A stretch of 64,000 nucleotides of DNA from Maricaulis sp. (lineage in GTDB: Bacteria > Pseudomonadota > Alphaproteobacteria > Caulobacterales > Maricaulaceae): NCBI RefSeq assembly GCF_017642925.1, contig NZ_JAEPOL010000003.1, positions 185,448-249,447 of the forward strand, written 5' to 3'. Of this stretch, positions 45,373 through 54,268 are shown in pieces (positions within the stretch are counted from its first letter, which is position 1; each line of letters opens with the position of its first letter). A program made the translations under genes and the position numbers. Under the pieces are notes generated by a model. That model was not told the DNA's origin. It did no database searches and saw only the letters and a program-made list of their open reading frames with translations.

Positions 45373-46041
45373 TCAGCCGGCGCGCAGACTGCGCGGGGTC
45401 AGACCTGTTGCCTGACGCAGGACGCGGGTGAGATGCGGCTGGTCTGAAAAACCGGCCAGCACCGCAGCTTCTGCAATACCGGCCCCCTCACGCAAGGCGC
45501 CCAGAGCCGCGCGTATCCGGCCTTCCCGGCGCAGTCTTATCGGCGTGTCGCCATACCAGTGCCGCACAATGCGGCCCGCATGCTCGGTTGTTACGCCGGC
45601 GCGGCTGGCGGCACGTGCGGCCGGCTGACCGTCCATGATATCGGCGAGGAAGCCGCCGACCCAGGCAGGCGGCGCGGCCGGAGCCCGGGCGGTGCCCGAG
45701 GCCGCTACCGCCTCGACTACACGATCCGGCCGGCTGCGGAGCTCCGTCAACAGGCCGTCATGGCCTGCGATGTCGGTCACGCGATAGCCCAGCCGGTCGG
45801 CTGCATCCCGAGGCAGCGGAATGTTGACGACCCGGCCGCCGTCCGCGCCGAAACGGTCGGCGTGGCAATGGAATGCGGGATGCACGACCAGCGTGCCGGG
45901 CACGCAACGAAAGCATCCGTCCAGGCTGGTTTCCTCGTACACGCCCTCGACGACAAGAGCGGCATACGCCTCGCGATGCCGATGCGCGCCAAGACTGGCG
46001 CCGCTTGCGAAGGTTTCCGCGGGCACTTGCCGTTCGCTCAT
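45373..46041 (-). CDS. AraC-family transcriptional regulator (222 aa)
   Basis: The ATG at 46041 (MSERQVPAETFASGASL) is inside the methyltransferase stop (ATGA overlap); the longer frame in the track is rejected. A short N-terminal cupin (GAHRHREAYAALVVEG, VHPAFHCHADRFG) precedes the AraC HTH pair (IRAALGALREGAGIAEAAVLAGFSDQPHLTRVLRQ). It is co-transcribed with the methyltransferase gene. Confidence 0.85.
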   Translation of the reverse strand: MSERQVPAETFASGASLGAHRHREAYAALVVEGVYEETSLDGCFRCVPGTLVVHPAFHCHADRFGADGGRVVNIPLPRDAADRLGYRVTDIAGHDGLLTELRSRPDRVVEAVAASGTARAPAAPPAWVGGFLADIMDGQPAARAASRAGVTTEHAGRIVRHWYGDTPIRLRREGRIRAALGALREGAGIAEAAVLAGFSDQPHLTRVLRQATGLTPRSLRAG

Positions 46042-46877
46042 CCCGTTGCATCCGGCTTGCGCGCGATCACTTCCAGCACCATCGGTGTCGTCATCAGGGA
46101 GACGGGGTCCTGCTGGCGGGCTTTCAGGAAGAGGCGGAAAGCCTCGGCATCGTCCGGTGCGAGAAAGCCGAGTTCCACGAGGCGGTCGGGAGCCTGTTCG
46201 AGCCAGGCGATGGGCCAGCTCCAGATCCAGTCGCCAGGGCGCGCGGCGTGGATGACCGGTGTCATCGGCCCGAGCTCCCAGCCCTGGTTGGACAGGATGG
46301 CCGGCAGGCGGCGCGCGATCTCGGGATCCCCGCCAAAATGCAGCCAGCTCTGGCGCACCGCTTCGATGAAGCGCTCGAAGACGGGTTCGCAGGGTTCGAT
46401 GCGGAAGCTGCGATAGTCGACATATTCCTGGGCGATGAAAGTGCCGCCGGGTTTCAGTGCCTGGTCGATGCCGGCGATCACACCGGGAACATTGGGCACA
46501 AAGGACAGGCACCAGCGCGACCAGACCGCGTCGCAGACCGCCTCGGGCCAGTCGACATCGGCCAGATCGCTCTCGATGGTCTCGATGTTGGAAAGCCCGC
46601 GCTGCCGGGCACCGTCACGCAGTGCGGCGAGAAAGGCCGGGGCCTGGTCGACCGCGATGACGCGGCCCTGAGGTCCGACCAGCCGGGCCAGATCGAAAGC
46701 GGCATAGCCGGGGCCGGCCCCGACATCCATCACCGTCATGCCCGGCCGCAAACCTGCGCGGCGCCAGCCGGCAAGGGCCGTTTCGCGCCAGATCGCGTGC
46801 TGCTGACCCAGCCGGGCAATTTCCACGGCATCGGTGCCGATGATGTAGTCATCATCTTCGAGGCGGGCGTCGGACAT
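46038..46877 (-). CDS. SAM-dependent methyltransferase, class I (279 aa)
   Basis: Rossmann methyltransferase with SAM motif TVMDVGAGPGYAAFDLARL, GRVIAVDQAP and DAVWSRWCLSFVPN, then GTFIAQEYVDYRS. It resembles the UbiE/MenG-like or arsenite-type methyltransferases, but no substrate can be named. Start at MSDARLEDDD follows GGAG, eight codons inside the track ORF. It overlaps the AraC gene by four bases. Confidence 0.88.
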   Translation of the reverse strand: MSDARLEDDDYIIGTDAVEIARLGQQHAIWRETALAGWRRAGLRPGMTVMDVGAGPGYAAFDLARLVGPQGRVIAVDQAPAFLAALRDGARQRGLSNIETIESDLADVDWPEAVCDAVWSRWCLSFVPNVPGVIAGIDQALKPGGTFIAQEYVDYRSFRIEPCEPVFERFIEAVRQSWLHFGGDPEIARRLPAILSNQGWELGPMTPVIHAARPGDWIWSWPIAWLEQAPDRLVELGFLAPDDAEAFRLFLKARQQDPVSLMTTPMVLEVIARKPDATG

Positions 46878-46966
46878 CTCGGTCTCCTGCGTCGAGCGCA
46901 TGAAGACTAGAGCATTTTTTGCGGAAGTGGGGGGACCGGTTCTGCGGTTCGAGATTACGGCCGCTC

Positions 46967-47005
46967 AAAAAGGCCGGAGCCACTTCATTGCGATGAAGTG
47001 GCTCC
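46967..47005 (-). terminator. Intrinsic terminator after the 73-aa gene
   Basis: GGAGCCACTTCAT (46976-46988) and ATGAAGTGGCTCC (46993-47005) form a perfect 13-bp stem with a four-base loop. On the minus strand it is followed by GGCC and then a run of T (46967-46971). It ends transcription of the small gene upstream and insulates the methyltransferase operon. Confidence 0.8.
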
Positions 47006-47061
47006 AGTGCCGGTTCCAGCCTTGCGGCCACCCGAAAAGTGCGCCCCCCGGCGCCCCCGGT

Positions 47062-47283
47062 TCAGCGAACGGTTTCGCTGTCCTTGATGATCGATTTGAG
47101 CATTGGCACGGCGAGGCCGGCTTCCTGGCGCCAGGCCACATAGTCCGCGGTCTCGGACGCGGTCTGGTACCCGTTCCACGCCGCCCAGCCGAGCGCGCCG
47201 GTCAATGCGAAGGCAACGGCCCAGATCGCGAATGCGGCGGAGCGCACCCGTGACGGCCAATGATATCCGGTTCTCTGCAACAT
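47062..47283 (-). CDS. Small single-TM protein (73 aa)
   Basis: The ATG at 47283 (MLQRTGYHWPSRV) follows AGGA; the track's start 16 codons earlier lacks one. One hydrophobic helix (AAFAIWAVAFALTGALGWAAW) crosses the membrane, with a short N-in tail and a periplasmic C-terminus (ETADYVAWRQEAGLAVPML). Its own terminator lies downstream. Function is unknown. The bases upstream (47341-47410) are A+T-richer and carry three TTAAC half sites. Confidence 0.65.
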   Translation of the reverse strand: MLQRTGYHWPSRVRSAAFAIWAVAFALTGALGWAAWNGYQTASETADYVAWRQEAGLAVPMLKSIIKDSETVR

Positions 47284-47532
47284 CGGGTGTAGTCCTGCCC
47301 CGCAACGCCCCAAGCGCCTGTTGGAGCGCATAGTGACGCTCCGGCTGGTTAACGCACCGAATATTGTATTAACCCTGTTTTTACGCCTCTTAACGGTCGG
47401 GTTTCTCGCGCAAATTCAGCGGGTTGGGCGCAATTTATAGATTATGCAAGCGATGACAGAACTTCGCCCGGAAGGCGAATTCATCCGAAAACGGCTTTTA
47501 TATCGGGATGTTGAAGCGATCTGTCCGGACCG

Positions 47533-47990
47533 AAAAACGGGCGCCCCAAAAGCACCAACCGCCCGTCCCCGGCTCGCAAGGAGCAGGGAGGCGGGCGGCC
47601 GTGTTGCTTCCGGTTCGGGTTTTGACACCCTGTCCTTCGGCGCACCCCGATCGGCGGACCGGGGCCAGCGAACCCCCGAAAGGGTCGGCTGTAATCGCGG
47701 CTTCCTGGTCTGTGCCCTTGCGGGCGCGTCAGTCTCTCCGGTGCGGAAGGGCTTTCAAGCTGGGTGTCCTTGCGGATCCTGGCTTTCGGCCTGGCCTGGG
47801 GGAACCCGCCCTTTCGGGCCTGTTCCGGGGCCGCTCGTCCGGTCGCCGGTCCTTGCGGACCGTCTCCCCTGGAGCCTTCTTTTCCGGCGATCCCCGGGCC
47901 GGGAGGCCCGCTTCGGTCGCTGTCGATGGATTGAGTAGACCACCGGACCGCCGTCCCGGCAACGCACGAAACACCCCGTTTCGTGGACAA
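47533..47990 (-). ncRNA. Candidate structured RNA with several GNRA-capped hairpins
   Basis: The 856-base gap 47284-48139 has no supported gene other than the 73-aa leader. Its minus strand holds compact hairpins: CGGTCC-GCAA-GGACCG (47847-47862), GCCC-GAAA-GGGC (47808-47819), TCC-GCAA-GGA (47767-47776), GCCC-GCAA-GGGC (47714-47725), each capped by a GNRA tetraloop on this strand. The block ends with an intrinsic terminator: ACGGGCG ... CGCCCGT then TTTTT (47566 to 47533). Neither RNase P, SRP, 6S nor tmRNA signatures are seen. The 5' end and the promoter are not defined. Confidence 0.5.
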
Positions 47991-48083
47991 GTCGGCCCAA
48001 TCAGTGGAAAGGTTTTCGCTTTCTGTGGAAATCCTGGTGAAAACTTCCAACACCCCGAAAACACGCCCCGAATAGCGGCAAAG

Positions 48084-48117
48084 AAAAGCCGGCGCAACAC
48101 GCGTTGCACCGGCTTTT
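48084..48117. terminator. Intrinsic terminator of the fad operon
   Basis: AAAAGCCGGcGCAAC pairs with GTTGCaCCGGCTTTT (one mismatch, ACGC loop), with T tracts on both sides. It lies about 20 bases past the fadJ stop on the minus strand and is likely bidirectional. Confidence 0.85.
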
Positions 48118-48139
48118 GCAGTCTTTATGCAGTCGCGCT

Positions 48140-50353
48140 TCAGGCGGCTGCGGCTTCCTTCGTGCCGAAGCGGCCGTAGAAGGTCTCGCCCTTCTCGGCC
48201 ATCTCCTTGAGGAGGGCCGGCGCCTTGAACTGGTCGCCATACCTGGCTTCGAGTTCTTCGGCGCGCTTCACGAAGGCCTTGGCGCCCACCGTGTCGATGA
48301 AGGACAGCGTGCCGCCGGTATAGGGCGCAAAGCCCCAGCCCAGGATCGAGCCGACATCGGCCTCACGCGGATCGGCGACGATTTCCTCTTCCATGCAGCG
48401 CGCCGCTTCCAGCGCCTGGGTGTAGAGGATGCGATCCTTGACCTCGTCGGCCGTCGGCTGTTCGGCGGCGTACTGGCCACCCGGCGCGAACTGCTCCAGC
48501 TCCGGCCAGAGGCGTTTCGGCTGGCCCTTCTCGGACGGGTAGTCGTAGAAGCCCTTGCCGTTCTTGCGGCCCAGACGGTCGTAGTCCTCGACCATCTTGA
48601 ACAGGATCGGCTCGGTGCCGTTGGGCTGGTACTTGTCGCCCAGATCGGCCTTGGTCTGCTTGATCAGCTTCACACCGAGATCCAGTGCCACCTCGTCCTG
48701 CAGGGAGAGCGGACCGACCGGCATGCCGGCCATCCTGGCAGCATTCTCGATCAGGGCCGGCTTGACGCCCTCGCCCAGCATTTTCAGGCCTTCGCCGACA
48801 TAGCGCATGACGCAGCGATTGGCGTAGAAACCGCGCGTATCGGCCACCACGATCGGCGTCTTCTTGATCTTGGTGACGAAGTCGATCGCACGCGACAGGG
48901 CATAATCGCCGGTCTCGCCACCCATGATGATCTCGACCAGATTCATCTTCTCGACCGGCGAGAAGAAGTGAATGCCTATGAAGTTGGCCGGACGGGCCGA
49001 GGCCTTGGCCAGATCCGTGATCGGAATGGACGAGGTGTTCGAGCCGAACACGGCCGTCTCGCCGATCTGTTCCTCGGCCATCTTGGTGATCTTGGCCTTG
49101 AGTTCGGAATTCTCGAACACGGCCTCGACGACCAGATCCACATCCTTGATCAGGGTGTAGTCGGTGGTCGGCGTGATCAGGGCAGCCAGGGCGTCGGCCT
49201 TGTCCTGGGTCAGCTTGCCGCGCGCGACACCTTTCTCGAAATGATCGGTGCAGTGCTTCTTGCCCTTTTCGGCGCCTTCCTGGGTGGCGTCGATCAGCAC
49301 GATCTCGATACCCGCCTGGGCCGACACCGTGGCGATGCCCGCACCCATGAAGCCGGCACCGATGATGGCGATCTTCTTGATATCCGCCTTGGACTGGCTG
49401 GCCGGACGGCGGCCGCCCTTGTCCAGGTCCTGCTTGGACAGGAAGATGGAGCGGATCATGTTGCGGCTTTCCGGGCGCAGCAGGAGCTTGGTGAAATACC
49501 GGCTCTCGATGCGGATCGCCTGGTCCATGGAGACCTGGGAGCCTTCATAGACACACGAAAGAATATAGCGCTGGGCGGGATAGTTGCCGTAGGTGTTCTT
49601 GCGCAGCATCGGCGACGCCGCACCGAAGACCTGGGCGCCGGCCGGATGGTAGGGGCCACCGCCGGGGAATTTGAACTTGTCGCCATCCCAGGGCTGTTTC
49701 GCACCCTTGGGGTCTTCCTTGACGATTTCCTTAGCCTTCGCGACCAGCTCGGACAGCGGCACGACGGCGTCGGCAATGCCCAGGCCCTGGGCCTTGGCAG
49801 CATCAAGCTGCTGGCCCTGCAGCAGGACCGGTGCGGCATTCATCACGCCGACGAGACGCGGCAGGCGCTGGGTGCCGCCGCCGCCCGGCAGCACGCCGAC
49901 CATGGCTTCCGGCAGGCCCAGCTTGGCCTTGGGATTGTCGGACGGCATGACGCGGTAATGGCAGGCCAGCGCAATCTCGAACCCGCCGCCCAGGGCGAGG
50001 CCGTTGATCGCCGCAGCAATCGGCTTGCCGCAGGTTTCCAGGGCGCGGAAGGTCTTGTTGAGACGGAAGCACTGTTCGAACAGTTTCTGCTTCATCTCCT
50101 CTTCCGGCAGCTTGGCCAGCGCGTCATTCGCCCCGCCCAGCTCGGACAGGTCGGCGCCGGCGCAGAAGGCGTCCTTGCCGGAGGTGATGACGACACCCTT
50201 GATGCTGTCGTCCTCGATGATGGTCTTCGTCAGCGCGTCGAAGTCGTCCATGACATCGGCGGAGATGACATTCATCGACTTGCCCGGGCTGTCGAACGTG
50301 ACCAGGGCAATGCCGTCTTTATCGGTTTCCAGTGTGAAGTTTTTCAGGGACAT
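48140..50353 (-). CDS. fadJ: 3-hydroxyacyl-CoA dehydrogenase / enoyl-CoA hydratase, FadJ/FadB-type (737 aa)
   Basis: Bifunctional beta-oxidation alpha subunit. Residues 1-200 form an enoyl-CoA hydratase ([40 protein letters not shown], with the catalytic Glu region [19 protein letters not shown]). Residues about 325 onward form the NAD-binding and C-terminal 3-hydroxyacyl-CoA dehydrogenase ([33 protein letters not shown]). It is last in the co-oriented fatty-acid block and starts inside the stop of an 85-aa gene (one-base overlap), so coupled. A terminator follows. Partner is the thiolase upstream (fadI). Confidence 0.95.
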   Translation of the reverse strand: MSLKNFTLETDKDGIALVTFDSPGKSMNVISADVMDDFDALTKTIIEDDSIKGVVITSGKDAFCAGADLSELGGANDALAKLPEEEMKQKLFEQCFRLNKTFRALETCGKPIAAAINGLALGGGFEIALACHYRVMPSDNPKAKLGLPEAMVGVLPGGGGTQRLPRLVGVMNAAPVLLQGQQLDAAKAQGLGIADAVVPLSELVAKAKEIVKEDPKGAKQPWDGDKFKFPGGGPYHPAGAQVFGAASPMLRKNTYGNYPAQRYILSCVYEGSQVSMDQAIRIESRYFTKLLLRPESRNMIRSIFLSKQDLDKGGRRPASQSKADIKKIAIIGAGFMGAGIATVSAQAGIEIVLIDATQEGAEKGKKHCTDHFEKGVARGKLTQDKADALAALITPTTDYTLIKDVDLVVEAVFENSELKAKITKMAEEQIGETAVFGSNTSSIPITDLAKASARPANFIGIHFFSPVEKMNLVEIIMGGETGDYALSRAIDFVTKIKKTPIVVADTRGFYANRCVMRYVGEGLKMLGEGVKPALIENAARMAGMPVGPLSLQDEVALDLGVKLIKQTKADLGDKYQPNGTEPILFKMVEDYDRLGRKNGKGFYDYPSEKGQPKRLWPELEQFAPGGQYAAEQPTADEVKDRILYTQALEAARCMEEEIVADPREADVGSILGWGFAPYTGGTLSFIDTVGAKAFVKRAEELEARYGDQFKAPALLKEMAEKGETFYGRFGTKEAAAA

Positions 50354-50610
50354 CAGGATTTCTCCTCGTCGGACGCATCGCCGTCGCTGGCGGCGTCCCG
50401 CTTGTTCTTCAATTCCTTTGCCTTGGCAGCGCCGAAGGCGAGAGAGAGTGACATGCCGAAGGCGACACCGAGAGAAATCCCGATCGCGAGGCTTTCCAGC
50501 GCCACACCCAAGGATACACCCAGGGCCAGGCCGATCGGCAGGCCGAGGGGCAGACCCAGAGCGAGGGCGTTGTCCTCGGATTGAGGGGTTTCGTCTTTGT
50601 CGCCGCTCAT
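50353..50610 (-). CDS. Glycine-zipper-like small membrane protein in the fad operon (85 aa)
   Basis: After a polar N-terminus ([14 protein letters not shown]) comes a 45-residue stretch made of Leu-Gly-rich repeats ([21 protein letters not shown], then [18 protein letters not shown]) with Gly every 3-4 residues, followed by a basic then acidic tail ([16 protein letters not shown]). This is a glycine-zipper-like membrane helix pair. It lies in frame-overlap between fadI and fadJ (its stop overlaps fadJ's start by one base), so it is co-translated with the beta-oxidation enzymes. I do not know the family; it may anchor the complex at the membrane. Confidence 0.75.
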   Translation of the reverse strand: MSGDKDETPQSEDNALALGLPLGLPIGLALGVSLGVALESLAIGISLGVAFGMSLSLAFGAAKAKELKNKRDAASDGDASDEEKS

Positions 50611-50614
50611 CGGC

Positions 50615-51820
50615 CTACACCCGCTCGATGATCGTCGCGGTGCCCATGCCGCCGCCGACGCAGAGCGTGGTCAGCGCGGTGGACTTGCCGGAGCGTTCCA
50701 GCTCGTCGAGCACGGTGCCCAGGATCATCGCGCCGGTGGCCCCCAGCGGGTGACCCATGGCGATGGCGCCGCCATTGACGTTCATGATGTCATGGTCGAT
50801 CTCGTAGGCCTGCATCAGGCGCAGCACGACGGCGGCAAAGGCCTCGTTGAGCTCCCACAGGTCGATGTCCGACGCATTCATGCCGGCTTTCTTGAGCACT
50901 TTCTCGGTCACCGGGACCGGGCCGGTCAGCATGATGGTCGGTTCCGAACCGATCGAGGCCATGGCCCGGATGCGGGCGCGCGGCTTGAGGCCCGCCTTCT
51001 CGCCGGCTTCCTTCGAGCCGACCAGCACCATGCCGGAGCCGTCAACGATACCGGAGGAATTGCCGCCCGTGTGGACCCAGTTGAGGTATTCCACTTCCGG
51101 ATAACGCTGGGTGGCAACAGCCTCGAAGCCGACGAAATCGGACAGATCCTTGAAGGCAGACTTCAGCGAGCCCAGGCCCTGCATGTCGGTGTCCGGACGC
51201 ATATGCTCGTCATGGTCGAGAATGGTGACGCCGAGCTGGTCCTTCACCGGCACGACCGATTTGGCGAACCGCTTCTCGGCCCAGGCGCGGGCCGCGCGCT
51301 TCTGGCTTTCCACGGCATAGGCATCGACATCGTCGCGGGAGAAGCCGTACTTGGTGGCAATCAGGTCGGCCGAGACGCCCTGCGGCACGATATAGTGGTC
51401 GAAGGAAATCTCCGGATCGGAGCCCATCGCGCCGCCATCCGAGCCCATCGGCACGCGCGACATGGCTTCCACACCGCCGCCGATGGCGAAATCGGCCTCG
51501 CCGGACATCACCTTGGCGGCCGCGACATTCACCGCTTCCAGGCCCGAGGCGCAGAACCGGTTGATCTGGTAGCCGGCGGTCGTCTCGGCGTAGTTGGCAT
51601 TGATCACGGCCGAGCGCGAGATGTTCGCACCCTGCTCGCCCACCGGCGAGACAACGCCCATGATCACATCGTCGACCAGGGAGGTGTCGAGATTATTGCG
51701 GTCACGGATCGCCTCGAGCTGCTGGGTGGCCAGCTGCAGCGCGGTGATCTCGTTGAGCGCTCCGTTTTTCTTCTTGCCCCGCGGGGTTCGCGTGGCGTCG
51801 TAGATATAGGCTTCGGTCAT
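50615..51820 (-). CDS. fadI: Acetyl-CoA C-acyltransferase (thiolase) FadI/FadA-type (401 aa)
   Basis: Thiolase that releases acetyl-CoA in the last beta-oxidation step. Active-site Cys in [15 protein letters not shown] (about residue 90), His in [18 protein letters not shown], and the second Cys in [16 protein letters not shown]. It forms a pair with the downstream fadJ, separated only by the 85-aa gene. The start follows AAGGAAG. Confidence 0.95.
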   Translation of the reverse strand: MTEAYIYDATRTPRGKKKNGALNEITALQLATQQLEAIRDRNNLDTSLVDDVIMGVVSPVGEQGANISRSAVINANYAETTAGYQINRFCASGLEAVNVAAAKVMSGEADFAIGGGVEAMSRVPMGSDGGAMGSDPEISFDHYIVPQGVSADLIATKYGFSRDDVDAYAVESQKRAARAWAEKRFAKSVVPVKDQLGVTILDHDEHMRPDTDMQGLGSLKSAFKDLSDFVGFEAVATQRYPEVEYLNWVHTGGNSSGIVDGSGMVLVGSKEAGEKAGLKPRARIRAMASIGSEPTIMLTGPVPVTEKVLKKAGMNASDIDLWELNEAFAAVVLRLMQAYEIDHDIMNVNGGAIAMGHPLGATGAMILGTVLDELERSGKSTALTTLCVGGGMGTATIIERV

Positions 51821-51879
51821 CTTGGCTTCCTTTCCCTTTGCGGGCTGGTTTCCTTTATCGACTCTGGACGCATTTCCGT

Positions 51880-52025
51880 CCTCCTCCTCGATGGGGGAGG
51901 GGGACCACGGCGCAGCCGTGGTGGAGGGGGTGGGGGCGAGGTATTTGCTTGTTCTTCGTCACCGGGTTTCACCCCTTCCGACCCGGCGCTACGCGCCGGC
52001 CCACCTTCCCCATCAAGGGGAAGGA
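51880..52025. repeat. Extragenic palindromic block between PaiB-like gene and fadI
   Basis: Stems CCACGGC/GCCGTGG (51913-51931), CCCCTTCCG-type ends and GGGGAAGG, and a GCGCTACGCGCCGGC hairpin lie in the 218-base gap. They form a separate repeat type (family E), in keeping with other gaps here. No gene seen. Confidence 0.55.
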
Positions 52026-52038
52026 TGAATTCCATTCG

Positions 52039-52647
52039 CTACTCATCCTCATCGTCCTCCTGGTCTTCGACCATGTGGAAGGCGACGGCGTGTTCGCCGC
52101 GTTCGTTGAGGGCGTGCGCCAGGCGCAGGCGCTCCTCGACGGGCTTGTTCTGGGAGAGCTTGGCCTTGCCCTCCAGGCGGTTGATCTCGAACTCGAAGGC
52201 CTGGATCCCGGCCTCGAGGCGGGCCCGGCGCTTGGGATCGATATCGGTGATCCGCCATTCGGCTTCAAAGTCGGCGATCTGCGACGAAAGCGCCCGCTCG
52301 GCCTCTTCGCCTTCCAGCGGCACCAGCGTACCGAAAGCGTGGACGGCGACATAATTCCAGGTCGGCACATTAACCGACGGGTTGGCGTACCAGGTGGGCG
52401 AGACATAGGCGTGCGGGCCGGAGAAGACGGCGATCGCCTCCTTGCCCTGGCGGATCGCCTCGGCCATCGGATTGGCCGCCGCGACATGGCCGATCAGCAC
52501 CTGGCGCTCATCGGCCAGCTTCAGCGGGATATGCGTCGCCGCCAGGTCCGGCATGCCCGGCACCAGCACCAGCGCAAAGTCATAGGTGCGCATCACCGAG
52601 CGCATCTCGGACTCATCGGTCATGCGGAAGGCGGGCGGGATGTACAT
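52039..52647 (-). CDS. PaiB-type FMN-binding transcriptional regulator-like protein (202 aa)
   Basis: MYIPPAFRMTDESEMRSVM and then VLVPGMPDLAATHIPLKL, HVAAANPMAEAI, VFSGPHAYVSPTWYANPSVNVPTWNYVAVHAFG are hallmarks of the PaiB/FMN-binding split-barrel family (YSPXWY motif here YVSPTWY). In Bacillus PaiB represses sporulation/protease genes; in proteobacteria it may be an oxidoreductase or regulator. The gene lies within the fad block, ten bases after the 108-aa gene. Confidence 0.9.
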   Translation of the reverse strand: MYIPPAFRMTDESEMRSVMRTYDFALVLVPGMPDLAATHIPLKLADERQVLIGHVAAANPMAEAIRQGKEAIAVFSGPHAYVSPTWYANPSVNVPTWNYVAVHAFGTLVPLEGEEAERALSSQIADFEAEWRITDIDPKRRARLEAGIQAFEFEINRLEGKAKLSQNKPVEERLRLAHALNERGEHAVAFHMVEDQEDDEDE

Positions 52648-52657
52648 CTAGGGGGCC

Positions 52658-52984
52658 TCAGTAAAGCGACACATTGCGATGCTCCTGCACTGAGTGCATC
52701 AGATCAAACATCTGCCCGGCCACTCGCGAAAGCGTTTCGCGGCGGCGGCGACGAACGGACGCGTGCGCTGTCCCCTCTCCTCTTACTTCCGGCTCCCGAG
52801 AGCTAAAAAACTCTCTGATCCGCTCTAGCTGCGCTCGTGTGTTGTCGTCGGGCAGATCGTCATCAAGCAATGTACCAATGTGATATATGTATGCATTCAC
52901 GAGCCGCTCACCCATTGGCTTCGCGCTGGTGGCGAGCAGCCTTACGGCTTCAGTGGTGTGTTGAGCGGCTCGGGTGTACAGCAT
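52658..52984 (-). CDS. Small hypothetical protein (108 aa) in the fad block
   Basis: The protein is soluble and helical: QHTTEAVRLLATSAKPMGERLVNAYIYH, then LLDDDLPDDNTRAQLERIREFF, then a basic patch (ASVRRRRRETLSRVAG) and a C-terminal helix. It lacks Cys and TM segments. It lies 3 bases after the acyl-CoA dehydrogenase stop and 10 bases before the PaiB-like start, so it is part of the operon. I do not know the family. Confidence 0.6.
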   Translation of the reverse strand: MLYTRAAQHTTEAVRLLATSAKPMGERLVNAYIYHIGTLLDDDLPDDNTRAQLERIREFFSSREPEVRGEGTAHASVRRRRRETLSRVAGQMFDLMHSVQEHRNVSLY

Positions 52985-52987
52985 TCC

Positions 52988-54154
52988 CTACAGCGTCCTC
53001 GCAATGAGCAGTTTCATGATCTCGTTGGTGCCGCCATAGATGCGCTGGACGCGGCTGTCGCGCCACATGCGGGCGATAGGGTATTCATTCATGTAGCCAT
53101 AGCCGCCGTGCAGCTGCACGCATTCGTCGATCACCTCGTTCTGGGCATCCGAGACCCAGTATTTGGCCATCGAGGCGGTGGCGGCATCCAGCTCGCCCTT
53201 CATCAGGCGTTCCGAACAGTGATGGACGAAGACTTCGGCGAGGGTCGCTTTGGTCTTGCATTCGGCGAGCTTGAACTGGGTGTTCTGGAATTTCAGGACC
53301 GGCCGGCCGAAAGCCTCGCGTTCCTTGACGTAATTGATCGTCTCATGGAGCGCGCGCTTCATGGCGCCGACGCCCTGCACCGCGATCTGCAGGCGTTCCT
53401 GGGGCAATTGCTGCATCAGCTGGATGAAGCCCTGGCCTTCTTCCAGACCCAGCAGGGCGTCCGCCGGCACCCACATGTCCTCGAAGAAGAGCTCGGCCGT
53501 GTCCTGGGCCTTCATGCCGACCTTGTCCAAGAGGCGGCCGCGCTTGAAACCCTCGACCTTGTCGGTCTCGACCATGAAGAGCGAGACACCGTCGAACCCC
53601 TTGGTCGGGTCGGTCTTGGCGACAACGATCACGAAATTCGCCGAGCCGCCATTGGTGATGAAGGTCTTGGAACCGTTGATGCGGTAGCCATTGCCATCCT
53701 TGACGGCGGTCGTCTTGACGTTCTGCAGGTCCGAGCCGGTGCCCGGCTCGCTCATCGCGATGGCGCCGATCAGCTCGCCGGAGACCATGCGCGGCAGGAT
53801 GGATGTCTTCTGCTCGTGCGAGCCGTAGTGGATGACGTAGGGCGCAATGATGGAATTGTGCAGACCGACGCCCCAGCCCGACGCGCCGACTTCGGCTCCG
53901 GCGGTGTGGAAGACGTATTCATGGCCCCAGTCGCCGCCGGCCCCGCCGTATTCCTCGGGCACGGACGGGCACAGGATCCCGGCCTCGCCGGCCTTGGTCC
54001 AGATCGCGCGATCGACCATGCCGGCCTTCTCCCAGGCCTCGGCATTGGGCACGCATTCGCGCGCCATGAAGCCGCGTACGGCATCCTCGAAGATGCGCAC
54101 ATCCTCGCGTTCGAGAAAATCCGGCCGCGGTACGTTGAGCGGGTCCTGAAACAT
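52988..54154 (-). CDS. Acyl-CoA dehydrogenase (388 aa)
   Basis: FAD enzyme of the first beta-oxidation step. Signatures: AMSEPGTGSDLQNVKTTA, NGSKTFITNGGSANFVIVVAKTDP and the C-terminal QLHGGYGYMNEYPIARMWRDSRVQRIYGGTNEIMKLLI. The catalytic Glu lies in the last segment (GGTNEIMK). The ATG at 54154 is preferred to the track's TTG one codon earlier; GGAGG precedes it. It heads the second half of the fad block. The best match by eye is to long-chain or medium-chain enzymes of alphaproteobacteria. Confidence 0.93.
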   Translation of the reverse strand: MFQDPLNVPRPDFLEREDVRIFEDAVRGFMARECVPNAEAWEKAGMVDRAIWTKAGEAGILCPSVPEEYGGAGGDWGHEYVFHTAGAEVGASGWGVGLHNSIIAPYVIHYGSHEQKTSILPRMVSGELIGAIAMSEPGTGSDLQNVKTTAVKDGNGYRINGSKTFITNGGSANFVIVVAKTDPTKGFDGVSLFMVETDKVEGFKRGRLLDKVGMKAQDTAELFFEDMWVPADALLGLEEGQGFIQLMQQLPQERLQIAVQGVGAMKRALHETINYVKEREAFGRPVLKFQNTQFKLAECKTKATLAEVFVHHCSERLMKGELDAATASMAKYWVSDAQNEVIDECVQLHGGYGYMNEYPIARMWRDSRVQRIYGGTNEIMKLLIARTL

Positions 54155-54268
54155 CAACCATCCTCCCCAGGGGTCGTTCTTGTCCTTGTTGTATGCCGGC
54201 GCCGTGTATCGGTGGCGCGACAGGCGGGCCGCTTCTTCATGAACGGTCCCGCCCGGTCAGCCGTTTGC

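Noticed and set aside
47444-47938. 164-aa plus-strand ORF in the ncRNA candidate region
   Set aside because: Low-complexity Arg/Gly/Pro content, no ribosome binding site, and the minus strand shows structured hairpins instead.
47980-48060. DnaA-box-like TTTCCACAG and TTGTCCACG (possible origin)
   Set aside because: Too few and imperfect, and no neighbouring origin-linked genes or A+T-rich unwinding segment.
47533-48060. RNase P RNA, tmRNA or SRP RNA
   Set aside because: No GAGGAAAGTCC, no ACAGAA-type 3' region, no tag peptide frame, no SRP loop; left as unknown candidate.
48104-50584. 826-aa plus-strand ORF
   Set aside because: Antisense of fadJ; no domain seen.
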